In this document: one piece after another, positions 8,280 through 17,964 of the stretch
How positions within the stretch are numbered: the first letter of the stretch is position 1
Layout of the letters: the number at the start of each line of letters is the position of its first letter
NCBI GenBank assembly: GCA_022843745.1
Contig: JALHNB010000008.1
Span: 24,008-88,007 of the forward strand
Length of the DNA: 64,000 nt
Direction of reading: 5' to 3'
Origin: Anaerolineae bacterium
GTDB lineage: Bacteria > Chloroflexota > Anaerolineae > Aggregatilineales > Phototrophicaceae
Position numbers and translations under genes: made by a program
The notes under the pieces: generated by a model
What the model saw: only the letters and a program-made list of their open reading frames with translations
What the model was told of the DNA's origin: nothing
The model's database searches: none

Positions 8280-10745
8280 ATGAATGGTGGTCACATACGC
8301 CAGGTAAATATCGACCAGGAAATGCGCGTCGCCTACCTGGATTACGCAATGAGTGTTATCGTCGCGCGGGCGCTGCCCGATGCCCGCGACGGCTTAAAAC
8401 CCGTGCATCGTCGTATCCTCTATGCGATGCACGATATGGGTATCCGGGCTGACACGCAATATAAAAAGAGCGCCCGTATCGTCGGCGAGGTGTTGGGTAA
8501 ATATCACCCACATGGCGATGCTGCGGTGTATGAGACGATGGTTCGCCTCGCACAAGAATTTTCGATGCGCTATATGCTGGTGGACGGGCAAGGCAACTTT
8601 GGCAGCGTGGACGGCGACAGCGCCGCAGCCATGCGTTATACCGAAGCCCGCATGGCGCAAATCGGCGAGGAACTGCTCGTCGATATTGACAAAAATACCG
8701 TCGATTTTACCGAGAATTTTGATGGCAGCCTGACCGAACCGGCGGTGCTGCCTTCCAGTATCCCCAATTTGCTGGTCAACGGCTCGTCGGGCATCGCTGT
8801 CGGCATGTCCACCAATATTCCGCCGCATAATCTGGGTGAAGTCTGCGATGCGCTGGTTTTTATGCTCAAAAATTGGCATAAGCTGGATGACATCACGGTT
8901 CAGGAATTGATGCAGTTCATCAAAGGGCCAGATTTTCCGACGGCGGGGCTGGTTTATCGTCACCAGGATGGCCTCCAGTCTGAAGAGGATACGCTCGTCA
9001 GCGCCTACGCCACCGGACGCGGCAAAATCACGATCCGCGCCAAAGTCCACATTGAAGACATGGGACGCGGCAAATCGCGCATCATTGTGAGCGAACTGCC
9101 CTACCAGACCAACAAATCGACCTTATCAGAACGTATCGCCTCGCTGGTGCGCGACGGCAAGCTCGAAGGTCTGGCTGATCTGCGCGATGAATCAGATCGC
9201 CAGGGAATCCGGCTGGTGATTGAATTGCAGCGCGGGGTTGATGCCAGCACGGTGCTGACGAATTTGTTCAAATTGACACCCCTGCAAGAGACCTTCAGCA
9301 TCATCATGCTGGCGCTGGTCAATAACGAGCCGCGCATTCTGAGTCTGAAGCAGTGCCTTCGCGTTTATCTCGAACATCGTCTCGAAGTGATCCGGCGGCG
9401 CAGCGAATATGAACTGGAACGCGCCAAAGAACGTGCGCATATCCTGGCAGGATTGCTGAAGGCGCTGGACAACCTTGATGAAGTGATCGCCATTATTCGT
9501 AAGTCGCGCAATGCGGAAACGGCACGTACAAACCTGGAAAAAGCGCTCGATATTACGGAAATACAGGCGCAGGCCATTCTCGATATGCAGCTACGGCGAC
9601 TCGCCGCGCTGGAACGCAAGAAAATCGAGGACGAGCACAAAGAGAAAATTGCGCTCATCAAGTATCTCGAAGGCCTGCTGAAAAGTCCCGAAAAAATGCG
9701 CGATGTAATTGCTGACGAATTGGGGACGATCAAGCAGGCTTACAGCGATCCCCGGCGCACGGTCATCGTGGATGGCATGGCTACCGCAGCCAACGCAAGC
9801 GATCTCACCGTTCCCGAAGAAATTACCTGGGTTACGCTGACCACGACGGGCAAAATCGGACGCAGCTATCGTGACGAAGCGCCCCGTGTCACCATCGATG
9901 ACAAAGAACCGCCGCGCTTCATCCTGCACAGCGGCACGACGCAGGTACTTTATATTTTCACTCGAACCGGACAATGCGCGACGATCCCGGTTCAGCAGCT
10001 ACCGCAGATCAATGAACCACCAGAAGGCGCAGCGTTTAATACGTTGTGTGCGCTCAAGCCGCAGGACGAGATCGCGGCTGTTCTGAGCCTGCCAGGTGGC
10101 TTAGAAACGGGCTTTTTATTCCTGACGAGCGAAGGTGCGCAGGTGAAGCGTATCCGTATGGAAGATTTGCCCGGAATTTCATCGAACGCCTTCACAGTAA
10201 TGAACGTCGGCGATGATGACCGCCTGGGCTGGGTATTCCCAACAACTGGACAAAACGAGGTGGTTCTTGCCACTGCGCAAGGACAAGCCATTCGCTTCAG
10301 CGAGGACGAAGTGCGCCCCACAGGATTACCCTCCGGCGGGATGCGCGGGATCAAACTCGCCGAGCAGCGAGATCGCGTGGTTGGCGCGGGTATCTACGTG
10401 GAAAATCAATATTTCTGGACGATCACCGACGACGGCATGGCAAAAGTCTCGCCACTCACCGAATATCCACTGCAAGGACGCGCCGGAAGCGGTGTCCTCA
10501 CCATGCGTCTGCCGAAAGAAAGCCAGGGTGTTGCAGCAGCGACCTTCGGACGGCAGGATGACAACATCGTTGTCCTCACCAACAAGAAGAAACCACGCTA
10601 TATGCGGATTGGCCGCGCACCCAAAGTCACACGCGGAAAAGCAGGCGGTGATTATGTCATCTCAATGGGTGATAAAGAATCAGTTATCGCGGTTGTCACG
10701 TATCAGGATCGGATTACTGCACCAGAGCCAGTCGAACAGGCGTAA
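8280..10745 (+). CDS. gyrA: DNA gyrase subunit A (type IIA topoisomerase A subunit; GyrA box not seen)
   Basis: The cleavage-reunion subunit of a type IIA topoisomerase, 821 residues; the ATG at 8280 follows AGGA at a normal distance. The catalytic tyrosine is Tyr120 in [10 protein letters not shown]. In the quinolone-binding helix the positions equal to E. coli Ser83 and Asp87 are Ala81 and Glu85. The C-terminal beta-pinwheel begins near residue 510, but the expected GyrA box (QRRGGKG type) of the first blade is replaced by residues such as [13 protein letters not shown]; the only similar strings, LQGRAGSG and TRGKAGG, lie far downstream in later blades. ParC lacks this box, so the protein may act as a topoisomerase IV-like enzyme. 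No gyrB is nearby to settle it. The promoter region contains a palindrome. Confidence 0.9.
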   Translation: MNGGHIRQVNIDQEMRVAYLDYAMSVIVARALPDARDGLKPVHRRILYAMHDMGIRADTQYKKSARIVGEVLGKYHPHGDAAVYETMVRLAQEFSMRYMLVDGQGNFGSVDGDSAAAMRYTEARMAQIGEELLVDIDKNTVDFTENFDGSLTEPAVLPSSIPNLLVNGSSGIAVGMSTNIPPHNLGEVCDALVFMLKNWHKLDDITVQELMQFIKGPDFPTAGLVYRHQDGLQSEEDTLVSAYATGRGKITIRAKVHIEDMGRGKSRIIVSELPYQTNKSTLSERIASLVRDGKLEGLADLRDESDRQGIRLVIELQRGVDASTVLTNLFKLTPLQETFSIIMLALVNNEPRILSLKQCLRVYLEHRLEVIRRRSEYELERAKERAHILAGLLKALDNLDEVIAIIRKSRNAETARTNLEKALDITEIQAQAILDMQLRRLAALERKKIEDEHKEKIALIKYLEGLLKSPEKMRDVIADELGTIKQAYSDPRRTVIVDGMATAANASDLTVPEEITWVTLTTTGKIGRSYRDEAPRVTIDDKEPPRFILHSGTTQVLYIFTRTGQCATIPVQQLPQINEPPEGAAFNTLCALKPQDEIAAVLSLPGGLETGFLFLTSEGAQVKRIRMEDLPGISSNAFTVMNVGDDDRLGWVFPTTGQNEVVLATAQGQAIRFSEDEVRPTGLPSGGMRGIKLAEQRDRVVGAGIYVENQYFWTITDDGMAKVSPLTEYPLQGRAGSGVLTMRLPKESQGVAAATFGRQDDNIVVLTNKKKPRYMRIGRAPKVTRGKAGGDYVISMGDKESVIAVVTYQDRITAPEPVEQA

Positions 10746-10836
10746 CAGCGCGTAACGTGGTGCAGCAGGAATCGTATCCTGAATGCGTTTGGCAGCCATT
10801 CGTGGAATTACAATAATGGCCGCCATCATGGACTTG

Positions 10837-10874
10837 GATCAACAGGAATGCCATTGCCAGACATCCTGTTGATC
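10837..10874. terminator. Hairpin between convergent genes
   Basis: GATCAACAGGA (10837-10847) and its exact reverse complement TCCTGTTGATC (10864-10874) flank a 16-base loop. There is no T-run, so it is not a textbook intrinsic terminator, but it lies between the gyrA stop and the stop codon of the convergent regulator and probably protects or ends both messages. Confidence 0.5.
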
Positions 10875-12073
10875 TAGATGACCCCAGAAAAATCCTGGCG
10901 AATAGCCTCCGCGAGTTCCTGAAGTGGTTTATCCGGGGCAACTCCCAGCGTCGCCATTAATTCTTCCTTGAGTTGCTCATAAACCTTGAGCGCATCCTCA
11001 AACATCCCCAGATCGCGATAAATCTGCATCGCGCTCAACACCACATCTTCACGTCGTCGGTTCGTGGTAGAAGCCTGTAAATAGAGACCCAAAGCTTCCT
11101 CTTTTTTACCCTGCTTCTCTAAAATCTTCGCCAGTGTAACCAACGACTCACCATAACTCTGGTGAAGCTCCTGCCGCCGTCGCGTCACCCAGTTCATGCC
11201 ATTCAGCGTTGTCAGGAAATGATCGTGGTACAAACCTGTCGCGCGGCGCAGCAACTCCGTCGCATCCTCCAACGATGCAACGCCGCTTTCCTGAATCATT
11301 TCGGAAAACTGCACCACATCATAGCTGAGTTGTATCTTTTCCGAGATATGATAAAAGCCTGACCAATAGCTGGTGAGATCAACCCCTAGAACCTCGCTGA
11401 TCTTACGCTTGGTGACATGGAAGACGTTGGTCGCTTCTCTGACCGAAAGATTCGGCCAGAAAGTCTCGAAAATTTCGTTGCGCGTGGTCATGCCTTTATC
11501 GACCAGATAGAAAAACAATGAACGAGGCAGTACGCCGTCCCATTCATTAACGGGGACACCATTCAGCAGAACCCGCCCGCCCCCAAGCGCACGAACTTCC
11601 AGCAATGTTGATTTTTGCGAATCGTGTTGAGCATAATCCCAGAACATCATGTTTTCATCGTATGGAATAAAGCGTGTTTTCTGTCGCCATTCGTTATCAC
11701 TGAGCGTGAACGTTGGCAAAACACGGCTGAAAACGAATATCCTTCTGTTTTTCGAACGTTCTACAAGGTCGATCAGGAATTTATCGAAAGCCTGTGACTG
11801 CGCCCGGTCACATTCATCCAGGATGATATTGGCATTTCCTTTCAGATCGGAGTGCGCGCCTTGTGATTGGAGAGCGCTCCCAAACTGTTCATTAAGTTGC
11901 GATATACTAAGACTGTTACCTTCAAAGCGTACATATACCGCATCAGGATCGTTAATAAGTTGATAAAAAAACAGTCGTTGATAACCATAATTGGGATTAA
12001 TAACGACTAAACGTACTTCAGGATCAAGCTGATCTAAATATTCAAGAGCTTCCTGATGTAGTGAACCATACAT
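10874..12073 (-). CDS. MalT/BTAD-like transcriptional regulator with degenerate P-loop
   Basis: A 399-residue protein built like the end of a large MalT/LuxR-type STAND regulator. Residues 20-40 (VRLVVINPNYGYQRLFF) align with the usual P-loop segment, but the Gly-Lys-Thr is gone. Residues 82-91 (NIILDECDRA) keep a Walker B-like strand. A winged-helix-like region near 160-240 is followed by a bacterial transcriptional activation domain (about 255-395) of TPR-like helices, ending with a typical BTAD segment (TLGVAPDKPLQELAEAI). It is therefore likely a DNA-binding regulator that cannot hydrolyse ATP. It has its own consensus promoter 100 bases upstream and stands alone, so its targets are unknown. 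The start ATG follows a GGGGGG run. Confidence 0.75.
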   Translation of the reverse strand: MYGSLHQEALEYLDQLDPEVRLVVINPNYGYQRLFFYQLINDPDAVYVRFEGNSLSISQLNEQFGSALQSQGAHSDLKGNANIILDECDRAQSQAFDKFLIDLVERSKNRRIFVFSRVLPTFTLSDNEWRQKTRFIPYDENMMFWDYAQHDSQKSTLLEVRALGGGRVLLNGVPVNEWDGVLPRSLFFYLVDKGMTTRNEIFETFWPNLSVREATNVFHVTKRKISEVLGVDLTSYWSGFYHISEKIQLSYDVVQFSEMIQESGVASLEDATELLRRATGLYHDHFLTTLNGMNWVTRRRQELHQSYGESLVTLAKILEKQGKKEEALGLYLQASTTNRRREDVVLSAMQIYRDLGMFEDALKVYEQLKEELMATLGVAPDKPLQELAEAIRQDFSGVI

Positions 12074-12176
12074 TTATGTTAGCCCCCCTTTATTCTGAGC
12101 CACCCGTCAATTCAAGAAGCTTAACTGAGATAAATTATGAGTCTCTGATTGAGAGTATGCTTACTTCGGTTTGGCT

Positions 12177-12205
12177 ATTATAATTCGAAAGTAATTGTCT
12201 GGCAA
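12177..12205 (-). promoter_or_regulatory. Promoter of the MalT/BTAD-like regulator
   Basis: Minus strand TTGCCA (12205-12200), 17 bases, then consensus TATAAT (12182-12177). The leader is about 95 nt. Confidence 0.7.
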
Positions 12206-12273
12206 AGGAAATGCGAAAGATTCAGTGATAGTTTAAGTTTATAACGAAAGTGTTAGATTACACCCGCATTATC

Positions 12274-14457
12274 CTATGACATATATCGCCGATGGGCTTC
12301 TGTAACACTTGCGATACATTCCAGACGGGTAAGAATGCGCGTTAGCTGATCGACACTCGTGATCTCGACAGTCAGTTGCAAAGTAGCGATATTCTGTCGG
12401 GTGGCGACATTAACCGAGGTCATGTTCACTTGCTCATCGGCAATAACGGTGCTGATGTCGCGCATTAGGCCTTCGCGATCATAGGCGATAATCTCGACAG
12501 GGACGGTATAGCGCTGCTCATCAGTGACATGATCCCAGGTCACGTCGATCAGGCGCTCTGGCTCAACATGCGAATTCATATTGGTACAATTCTGTCGGTG
12601 AACTGTCACCCCACGTCCGCGCGTGATATAACCGACAATCTTTTCGCCGGGCATGGGGTTACAACAGCGTGCCAGATTAACAAGCAGACCACCGGTTCCC
12701 ATGATGTTGATCGAGCCATTACCTAGCGTTTGTGAAGGTGTCAGGCGGGGTTTGAGCATCATATCGGCAATCTGAGCCTGCTGCTGATGCTTGCGCTCGG
12801 CCTCTAAAATATGATTGGCGATTTGCGAACTGTTAATATCGCCTGCGCCTACAGCCGCCAGGAAATCTTCCAGTTTTTCAAAATTGAACAGCGTACCTAC
12901 CGCGTCAAATGACATCGCATCCAGCAAACCCAGACGTTTAAGCTCGCGTTCCAGGACTTCGCGGCCACTGGAGATATGCTTTTCGCGATTCTGCTTACGG
13001 AACCACGCACGAATTTTGTCACGCGCACGGGCAGTTCGGACATATCCGAGGTTGGGATTGAGCCAGTCCAGGCTGGGGCCGCCGCGTTTTGCGGTCAGAA
13101 TTTCGATCTGATCGCCTGTTTTCAGGGCATAGCTAAGGTTGACCAGACGGCCATGAATTTTTGCGCCCCGGCAGCGATGCCCGATTTCCGTATGGATATG
13201 ATAGGCGAAATCAACCGGAGTCGAGCCAATCGGCAGGTCGATAATGTCGCCTTTAGGGGTAAAGGCGTAAACACGATCCTGAAAGACCTCGCTTTTCATC
13301 GTCTCGACAAAGGTCTGAGCGTCTTCGGCCTCCGGCCCAAATTCCATCAGGCGGCGTAGATAATTCAAGCGGCGCTCGAAATCTTCGTCGCGCGAACGGG
13401 TCATGCCCTCTTTATAGCGCCAGTGTGCGGCGATACCATATTCAGCATGTTCGTGCATTTCCCAGGTGCGGAGCTGCACTTCAATCGTCTTGCCCTTGTC
13501 GTCCAGAACAGCCGTGTGCAAACTCTGGTAAAAATTATCCTTCGGCGCGGCGATATAATCATCGAATTCGCCCGGAATAGGCCGCCACAGATTATGGGCG
13601 ATGCCCAATGCCATATAGCACTGTGGGATCGTCTGCACGATTACTCGCACAGCGCGCACATCATAAATCTGGTCGAATGGAAGCTCTTTGCGCTTCATCT
13701 TGTTATAGATGCTGTAAATGTGCTTCGGACGACCACTGATGGTCGGATTTTCGATGCCGTGCTTAATCAACTCTTCACGCAGGTTCTTAATAACACCAAG
13801 CATATATTCTTCGCGATCCACACGTCGTTCGTCGATACTGCCCGCGATTTCCTTATATTTCTCCGGGTTCAGATAACGAAAGCTGAGGTCTTCCAGTTCC
13901 CACTTGATCTGCCAGATACCCAGGCGGTTTGCCAATGGCGCGAAAATATCCATTGTTTCCTGAGCAATACGGCGCTGTTTCTCCGGCAGCATGAAACCTA
14001 ATGTTCGCATATTGTGCAAACGGTCAGCCAGCTTGACCAGCACCACCCGCACATCATCCCCCATCGCCAACAGCATCTTGCGAATATATTCCAGTTCGCG
14101 ATCCGTATGGCGGCTGCGCTTGTTATTTTCCACCACTTTGATCGGCAGATTCTTCAGCTTGCTCACGCCGTCTACCATCGCCGCCACACTGTGGCCGAAC
14201 TCACTGCGAAGCTCATCCAGTGTAATATCGGTATCTTCGAGCAGATCGTGCATGAGCGCTGCGGCTACAGCTTCGGCATCCAGCTTCATATCCGCGAGAA
14301 TCTGCGCGACAGCCACACAATGGGTAAAATAGGGTTCGCCGGATTTGCGAAACTGTCCCGCATGGCCCGTTTCAGCCTTAGCGTAGGCACGTTGGATAAC
14401 CGAGCGATCATTGGGGGAAAGATCAGGCAGCGCATTAAAGAGGGTTTGCAGGTTCAT
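12274..14457 (-). CDS. rel: Bifunctional (p)ppGpp synthetase/hydrolase Rel/SpoT
   Basis: Stringent-response enzyme that makes and degrades (p)ppGpp, 727 residues, the usual length. The hydrolase HD domain is intact: His46 (YFTHCVAV), His70-Asp71 and Glu-Asp in LMHDLLEDTD. The synthetase domain has GRPKHIYSIYNKMKRK followed by YDVRAVRVI. A TGS domain (VYAFTPKGDIIDLPIGSTP, near 395-455) and a C-terminal ACT domain (VEIIAYDREGLMRDISTVI, from about 655) complete the long RelA/SpoT form. The ATG at 14457 has no strong Shine-Dalgarno sequence. An 11-bp inverted repeat lies 20-47 bases upstream, in the divergent interval with moeA. Confidence 0.97.
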   Translation of the reverse strand: MNLQTLFNALPDLSPNDRSVIQRAYAKAETGHAGQFRKSGEPYFTHCVAVAQILADMKLDAEAVAAALMHDLLEDTDITLDELRSEFGHSVAAMVDGVSKLKNLPIKVVENNKRSRHTDRELEYIRKMLLAMGDDVRVVLVKLADRLHNMRTLGFMLPEKQRRIAQETMDIFAPLANRLGIWQIKWELEDLSFRYLNPEKYKEIAGSIDERRVDREEYMLGVIKNLREELIKHGIENPTISGRPKHIYSIYNKMKRKELPFDQIYDVRAVRVIVQTIPQCYMALGIAHNLWRPIPGEFDDYIAAPKDNFYQSLHTAVLDDKGKTIEVQLRTWEMHEHAEYGIAAHWRYKEGMTRSRDEDFERRLNYLRRLMEFGPEAEDAQTFVETMKSEVFQDRVYAFTPKGDIIDLPIGSTPVDFAYHIHTEIGHRCRGAKIHGRLVNLSYALKTGDQIEILTAKRGGPSLDWLNPNLGYVRTARARDKIRAWFRKQNREKHISSGREVLERELKRLGLLDAMSFDAVGTLFNFEKLEDFLAAVGAGDINSSQIANHILEAERKHQQQAQIADMMLKPRLTPSQTLGNGSINIMGTGGLLVNLARCCNPMPGEKIVGYITRGRGVTVHRQNCTNMNSHVEPERLIDVTWDHVTDEQRYTVPVEIIAYDREGLMRDISTVIADEQVNMTSVNVATRQNIATLQLTVEITSVDQLTRILTRLECIASVTEAHRRYMS

Positions 14458-14477
14458 AGGATGACCCGGTGATTATC

Positions 14478-14504
14478 AATGAGTTAAAATGAGTTTAACT
14501 CATT
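14478..14504. promoter_or_regulatory. Inverted repeat between rel and moeA
   Basis: AATGAGTTAAA (14478-14488), loop ATGAG, then TTTAACTCATT (14494-14504): a perfect 11-bp inverted repeat. It is placed to act either as an operator for the divergent pair or as a hairpin in the rel leader. AT-rich arms and the lack of a T-run argue against a terminator. Confidence 0.6.
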
Positions 14505-14533
14505 ATGGTAGCAAAGTCTCTATCAGAATCACG

Positions 14534-14562
14534 ACATTGTTACAGTAAAAAAACGTTATAAT
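14534..14562 (+). promoter_or_regulatory. Candidate moeA promoter
   Basis: A consensus -10 TATAAT (14557-14562) lies 39 bases before the moeA start. The -35 at standard spacing (ACATTG) is weak; TTGTTA at 14537 would leave only 14 bases. Confidence 0.4.
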
Positions 14563-14600
14563 CTGCTTTTTCCAGCACGTCAAAAAGAAGGCAAAATCCA

Positions 14601-15851
14601 TTGGCAGACCTATTAAGCGTAGACCACGCACTAGAACAAATTCTCGAATCCTTTCAACCACTTGCCGCCGAAACCATCGACATTACGCTCGCGTTAGGGC
14701 GTGTGCTGGCGCAGGATATTCAATCGAGCATTAACCTACCGCCCTTCGCGAATTCCAGCATGGACGGTTACGCCTTACGCGCGGAAGACATCGCTGGCGC
14801 AAGCCGTGAATCACCCGTGACTCTGCGGGTAACAATGGACATCCCAGCTGGAAAAACGCCCGAAGGTTATATCGAAGCTGCGCAGGCCGCACGGATCATG
14901 ACCGGAGCGCCCCTGCCCGATGGCGCGGACGCGATCATCCCCGTCGAACAGACCGACAGCCAATGGACAGCCGGGGGCGACGCTTCACTACCAGCAGAAG
15001 TCAAGATTTACAAAGCGGTAAAATCGGGCGATTATGTGCGGCCAATGGGTGAGGATATTCAAGCTGGGCAAATTGTCCTGCGTGCCGGAACAATTCTCCG
15101 CTCACAGGATTTGGGCGTATTGGCGGCACTGGGAGAGACGCGAGTTCCCGTTATCCGGCAGCCAAGAGTCGTCATCATCAGCACAGGCGACGAACTGGTT
15201 GATGTCAACGAGCCACTCACATCGGGCAAAATTCGCGATGTCAACGCTCACACCATTGCCGGACTGGTATCCACCTATGGCGGAATCCCGATCCGACTCC
15301 CAATCGCGCGTGACACAATGGATGAGGTACGGGCGCTGTTTCAAAAGGCGCTCGATGAAAAACCGGACATCATCATCAGTTCGGCAGGTGTATCTGTCGG
15401 CGCGTTCGATGTGGTGCGAACAATTTTGGACGAACTTGGAAAAGTGAATTTCTGGCGTGTGAACATCCGCCCTGGCAAGCCGCTGGCGTTTGGACAAGTG
15501 GGAAATGTGCCATTTTTTGGGCTTCCAGGCAATCCAGTCTCGGCAATGGTGACGTTCGATGTTTTCGCCCGCCCCGCGCTGCTCAAAATGTCACGCCGCC
15601 CGGACACGCTCAACACCACCAAAGCAATCACCACCGAGGCGATTCAATCCGATGGACGGCGCAGCTACCTGCGTGTTAAACTGGAACGCGAAAATGGGCA
15701 GCTTATCGCGCATCTGACGGGAACGCAAAGCTCCGGGGCGCTCATGTCGATGGTGTTGGCGGACGGCCTGATGATCGTCCCGGAAGACATCACGGCTGTG
15801 CCTGCGGGCACGGAATTATCGGTGCGCTTGCTGCGCGATCTTGAGACTTAA
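14601..15851 (+). CDS. moeA: Molybdopterin molybdenumtransferase MoeA
   Basis: Inserts molybdate into adenylylated molybdopterin in molybdenum cofactor biosynthesis, in the cytoplasm. The 416-residue length is normal. Recognisable blocks are the substrate loop NLPPFANSSMDGYALRAED, the PAGKTP and ARIMTGAPLPDGADAIIPVE segments, the MoaB-like domain with ISTGDELV and SSAGVSVGAFD, and the GLPGNPVSAMVTFD signature. The start is TTG at 14601 preceded by AGAAGG at nine bases. No other molybdenum cofactor gene is in the window, so its partners must be elsewhere. The next gene, a VKOR homologue, begins 100 bases later and may be co-transcribed. Confidence 0.96.
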   Translation: MADLLSVDHALEQILESFQPLAAETIDITLALGRVLAQDIQSSINLPPFANSSMDGYALRAEDIAGASRESPVTLRVTMDIPAGKTPEGYIEAAQAARIMTGAPLPDGADAIIPVEQTDSQWTAGGDASLPAEVKIYKAVKSGDYVRPMGEDIQAGQIVLRAGTILRSQDLGVLAALGETRVPVIRQPRVVIISTGDELVDVNEPLTSGKIRDVNAHTIAGLVSTYGGIPIRLPIARDTMDEVRALFQKALDEKPDIIISSAGVSVGAFDVVRTILDELGKVNFWRVNIRPGKPLAFGQVGNVPFFGLPGNPVSAMVTFDVFARPALLKMSRRPDTLNTTKAITTEAIQSDGRRSYLRVKLERENGQLIAHLTGTQSSGALMSMVLADGLMIVPEDITAVPAGTELSVRLLRDLET

Positions 15852-15950
15852 ATACAACGTTAAAAGTATCGAGTAACCAGTAATCCAGTGATGCTTCTCA
15901 CTTTTTACCTTTAACTTTCAACTGTACTATTTAATTATTGTGAGGAAATC

Positions 15951-16430
15951 ATGGCTACGACTAAAACTCTGGAAAAAACCGAACACAGCCAACCGCGAGA
16001 CATGCTGCGCATTACCAGCCTGATCCTCGTTGCAATTGGCTTTGCCATCAGCAGCTATCTGAGCTACACCAAACTCACCGACACGTCGGTGGTGTGCGCC
16101 GAAAGCGGCGCGATCAACTGTGAAGTTGTTCAAACCAGCAGCTATTCAAAATTCATGGGTATTGATGTCGCTTACCTGGGATTCGCCGCTTATCTGTTTC
16201 TAGGCGCGATTATTCTGTTGGAAAACCGTGTCGGCTTCCTACAGGAATATGGGGTCACGCTGATATTTGGCGTTACCCTCTTCGCGTTTCTGTTCTCGAT
16301 GTGGCTGGTTTACGTCCAGGTTGCCCTGCTACAAGCGTTATGCCTGTGGTGCCTGGGGCACGAAATCACGATGACGCTCTTATTTATTGTTTCCGGCCTG
16401 CGACTTCGCAAGCTGCTCAGTGCGCCCTAA
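15951..16430 (+). CDS. Vitamin K epoxide reductase (VKOR) family membrane protein
   Basis: Integral membrane quinone-linked thiol oxidoreductase that drives disulfide bond formation outside the cytoplasm. At 159 residues it is the bare VKOR catalytic domain without the fused thioredoxin domain seen in many bacteria. Four membrane segments are visible (about residues 21-40, 72-91, 103-123 and 125-150). The redox cysteines are present: Cys49 and Cys57 in the loop (CAESGAINC) and the Cys131-LW-Cys134 active motif. A separate thioredoxin-like partner must be encoded elsewhere. The ATG follows GAGGAAATC. The stop codon overlaps the stop of the convergent S1-domain gene by four bases. Confidence 0.9.
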   Translation: MATTKTLEKTEHSQPRDMLRITSLILVAIGFAISSYLSYTKLTDTSVVCAESGAINCEVVQTSSYSKFMGIDVAYLGFAAYLFLGAIILLENRVGFLQEYGVTLIFGVTLFAFLFSMWLVYVQVALLQALCLWCLGHEITMTLLFIVSGLRLRKLLSAP

Positions 16431-17143
16431 AGCCCACTTCGCAGCGTGCGTTCGATGATGTCATCCTGCTCACGTAAGCGCTTTTGTTTTTCATCAACCT
16501 GCCGTTTGCTGCGTTTTGCGTCGGCGGCAGCTTCGTTCTGCTCCATCGCGCGGCGCAGCGCCAATTCCATCGCAGTCGGCACAGCCTCAGCCGGTTCGTC
16601 GTCCTCTACCTCTTCGATAGTGGGCATGACGGTTTTCATGCTCATGTCGATCTGGCGTTTCTTCCGATTGATCTTGATGATACGCGCTTCGACAACCTGA
16701 TCAACCTTCACCACGTCCGAAGGCGACTTCACAAAACCGTCCGTCAGTTCGGAAACATGGATCATGCCAGGGCGTTCTGCGCCAATATCAATAAAAGCAC
16801 CGAAATTTTCGACACGGACGACCTTACCAGAGACAGTCATGCCTTCTTTGAGATCATCCCAATTAAATGCGGGCGGCTGCGCAAGCGATAGGGCGACGCG
16901 ACGTTCCTGCTTATCCACTTTGAGGACGTAAACGGTGATCTGTTCACCTTCTTTTATCACGTCACCCACGTTACGGACATTCGGTTTGCCAAGCTGCGAA
17001 ATGTGCAGCAAAGCGTCCTGACCTACGCCAATATCAACAAAAGCACCATAGAGCTCCAGGCGCTTCACTGTGCCGCGCAGTTCCATCCGAGGCTCCAGTT
17101 CATCGAATGAACTAGGGGCTGGGGTTATTTCATCTGCGCTCAT
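16427..17143 (-). CDS. Protein with two S1 RNA-binding domains
   Basis: A 238-residue protein with two S1 (OB-fold) domains, each with the typical GAFVDIG core: about residues 20-92 (LELYGAFVDIGVGQDALLHIS) and 100-172 (VRVENFGAFIDIGAERPGMIHVS). The C-terminal 65 residues are charged, with RSKRQVDEKQKRLREQD near the end. Two-domain S1 proteins of this kind bind RNA and are usually annotated as S1-like or general stress proteins; they are too short for full ribosomal protein S1. AAAGGAG lies eight bases before the ATG. The lipoprotein gene upstream on the same strand is only 53 bases away. Confidence 0.88.
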   Translation of the reverse strand: MSADEITPAPSSFDELEPRMELRGTVKRLELYGAFVDIGVGQDALLHISQLGKPNVRNVGDVIKEGEQITVYVLKVDKQERRVALSLAQPPAFNWDDLKEGMTVSGKVVRVENFGAFIDIGAERPGMIHVSELTDGFVKSPSDVVKVDQVVEARIIKINRKKRQIDMSMKTVMPTIEEVEDDEPAEAVPTAMELALRRAMEQNEAAADAKRSKRQVDEKQKRLREQDDIIERTLRSGL

Positions 17144-17196
17144 AATTGCTCCTTTGATTGATAAACTTTCTGTTCATGACTCTTTAACCGCAAAGC

Positions 17197-17877
17197 CTAT
17201 TCACTAGTGGGTGTGGGAGTCAAGGTAATGCTCGGTGTTACTTCAAATTCGCCTGAGTTATATTCCTGATAGGATTTATAACCATCCCAGGCGTGCAGAT
17301 CGGTGGTCTGAAGCAGTAATTCCATTTCAGCCGGGGTGAAATAAAGTGCGCCGATAATTTCGCTGGATGCACTCAACTCGCCCGTCTCAGCGCCTGCCAC
17401 AAAAACATAAATAACCATTGGCACATCCGGGTAAACCAGACTGATAATCCCCTGATCGGCGGTAAACTCGCTGCCCACCAGGTAAGTCGGTTCGCCATGC
17501 GCCTCAATCAACTCCCCCAGCGACATATTTGGAGCGGTGCGCAGGAATACCAAACTCACCGTTTCGCCATCTTCAGAAGCCATCTGGCAGCATACCTGGT
17601 TATCGCCTTCCTGCCAGGCAGCCTGGAGCGATGTCCCGTTTTCGGCGGTCTGGGTCTGAAGATTCTTAAAATCAGTGTCATCCTCAATGATCGTTACCGC
17701 ATTTTGCCAGGAGGTTTCACCCGGCGTAATGCCACGAAAACAAGGTGCAGCACAAGGTTCACCAGTGATTAAACTTCGGTCATTCAGCAATGTTTCATCA
17801 CGAAGATTGGGTGGGGGCGCACACGAGGCAAGAAATAGCAGAACAAATCCCATCAAAATAATTGAGCGAAATCTCAT
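17197..17877 (-). CDS. Predicted lipoprotein of unknown function
   Basis: I do not recognise the family. The 226-residue precursor begins with a clear type II signal peptide (hydrophobic GFVLLFLASC, lipid-attachment Cys near residue 19) followed by PPPN. The mature part has CAAPCFRGITPGETSW, a segment often seen in Chloroflexota lipoproteins, then a compact alternating-strand domain, and ends in a Thr/Pro-rich tail (ITLTPTPTSE). It likely sits on the outer face of the membrane. It lies between the S1-domain gene and the PPC-repeat gene on the same strand. Confidence 0.7.
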   Translation of the reverse strand: MRFRSIILMGFVLLFLASCAPPPNLRDETLLNDRSLITGEPCAAPCFRGITPGETSWQNAVTIIEDDTDFKNLQTQTAENGTSLQAAWQEGDNQVCCQMASEDGETVSLVFLRTAPNMSLGELIEAHGEPTYLVGSEFTADQGIISLVYPDVPMVIYVFVAGAETGELSASSEIIGALYFTPAEMELLLQTTDLHAWDGYKSYQEYNSGEFEVTPSITLTPTPTSE

Positions 17878-17964
17878 AAAATCAAGCGCATATCAACACC
17901 TGCCTGGTTATCGCGACAGATCAATGCGCCTTTCTCCTTTCGGCACTTCCCCAAAATTGGTAGG

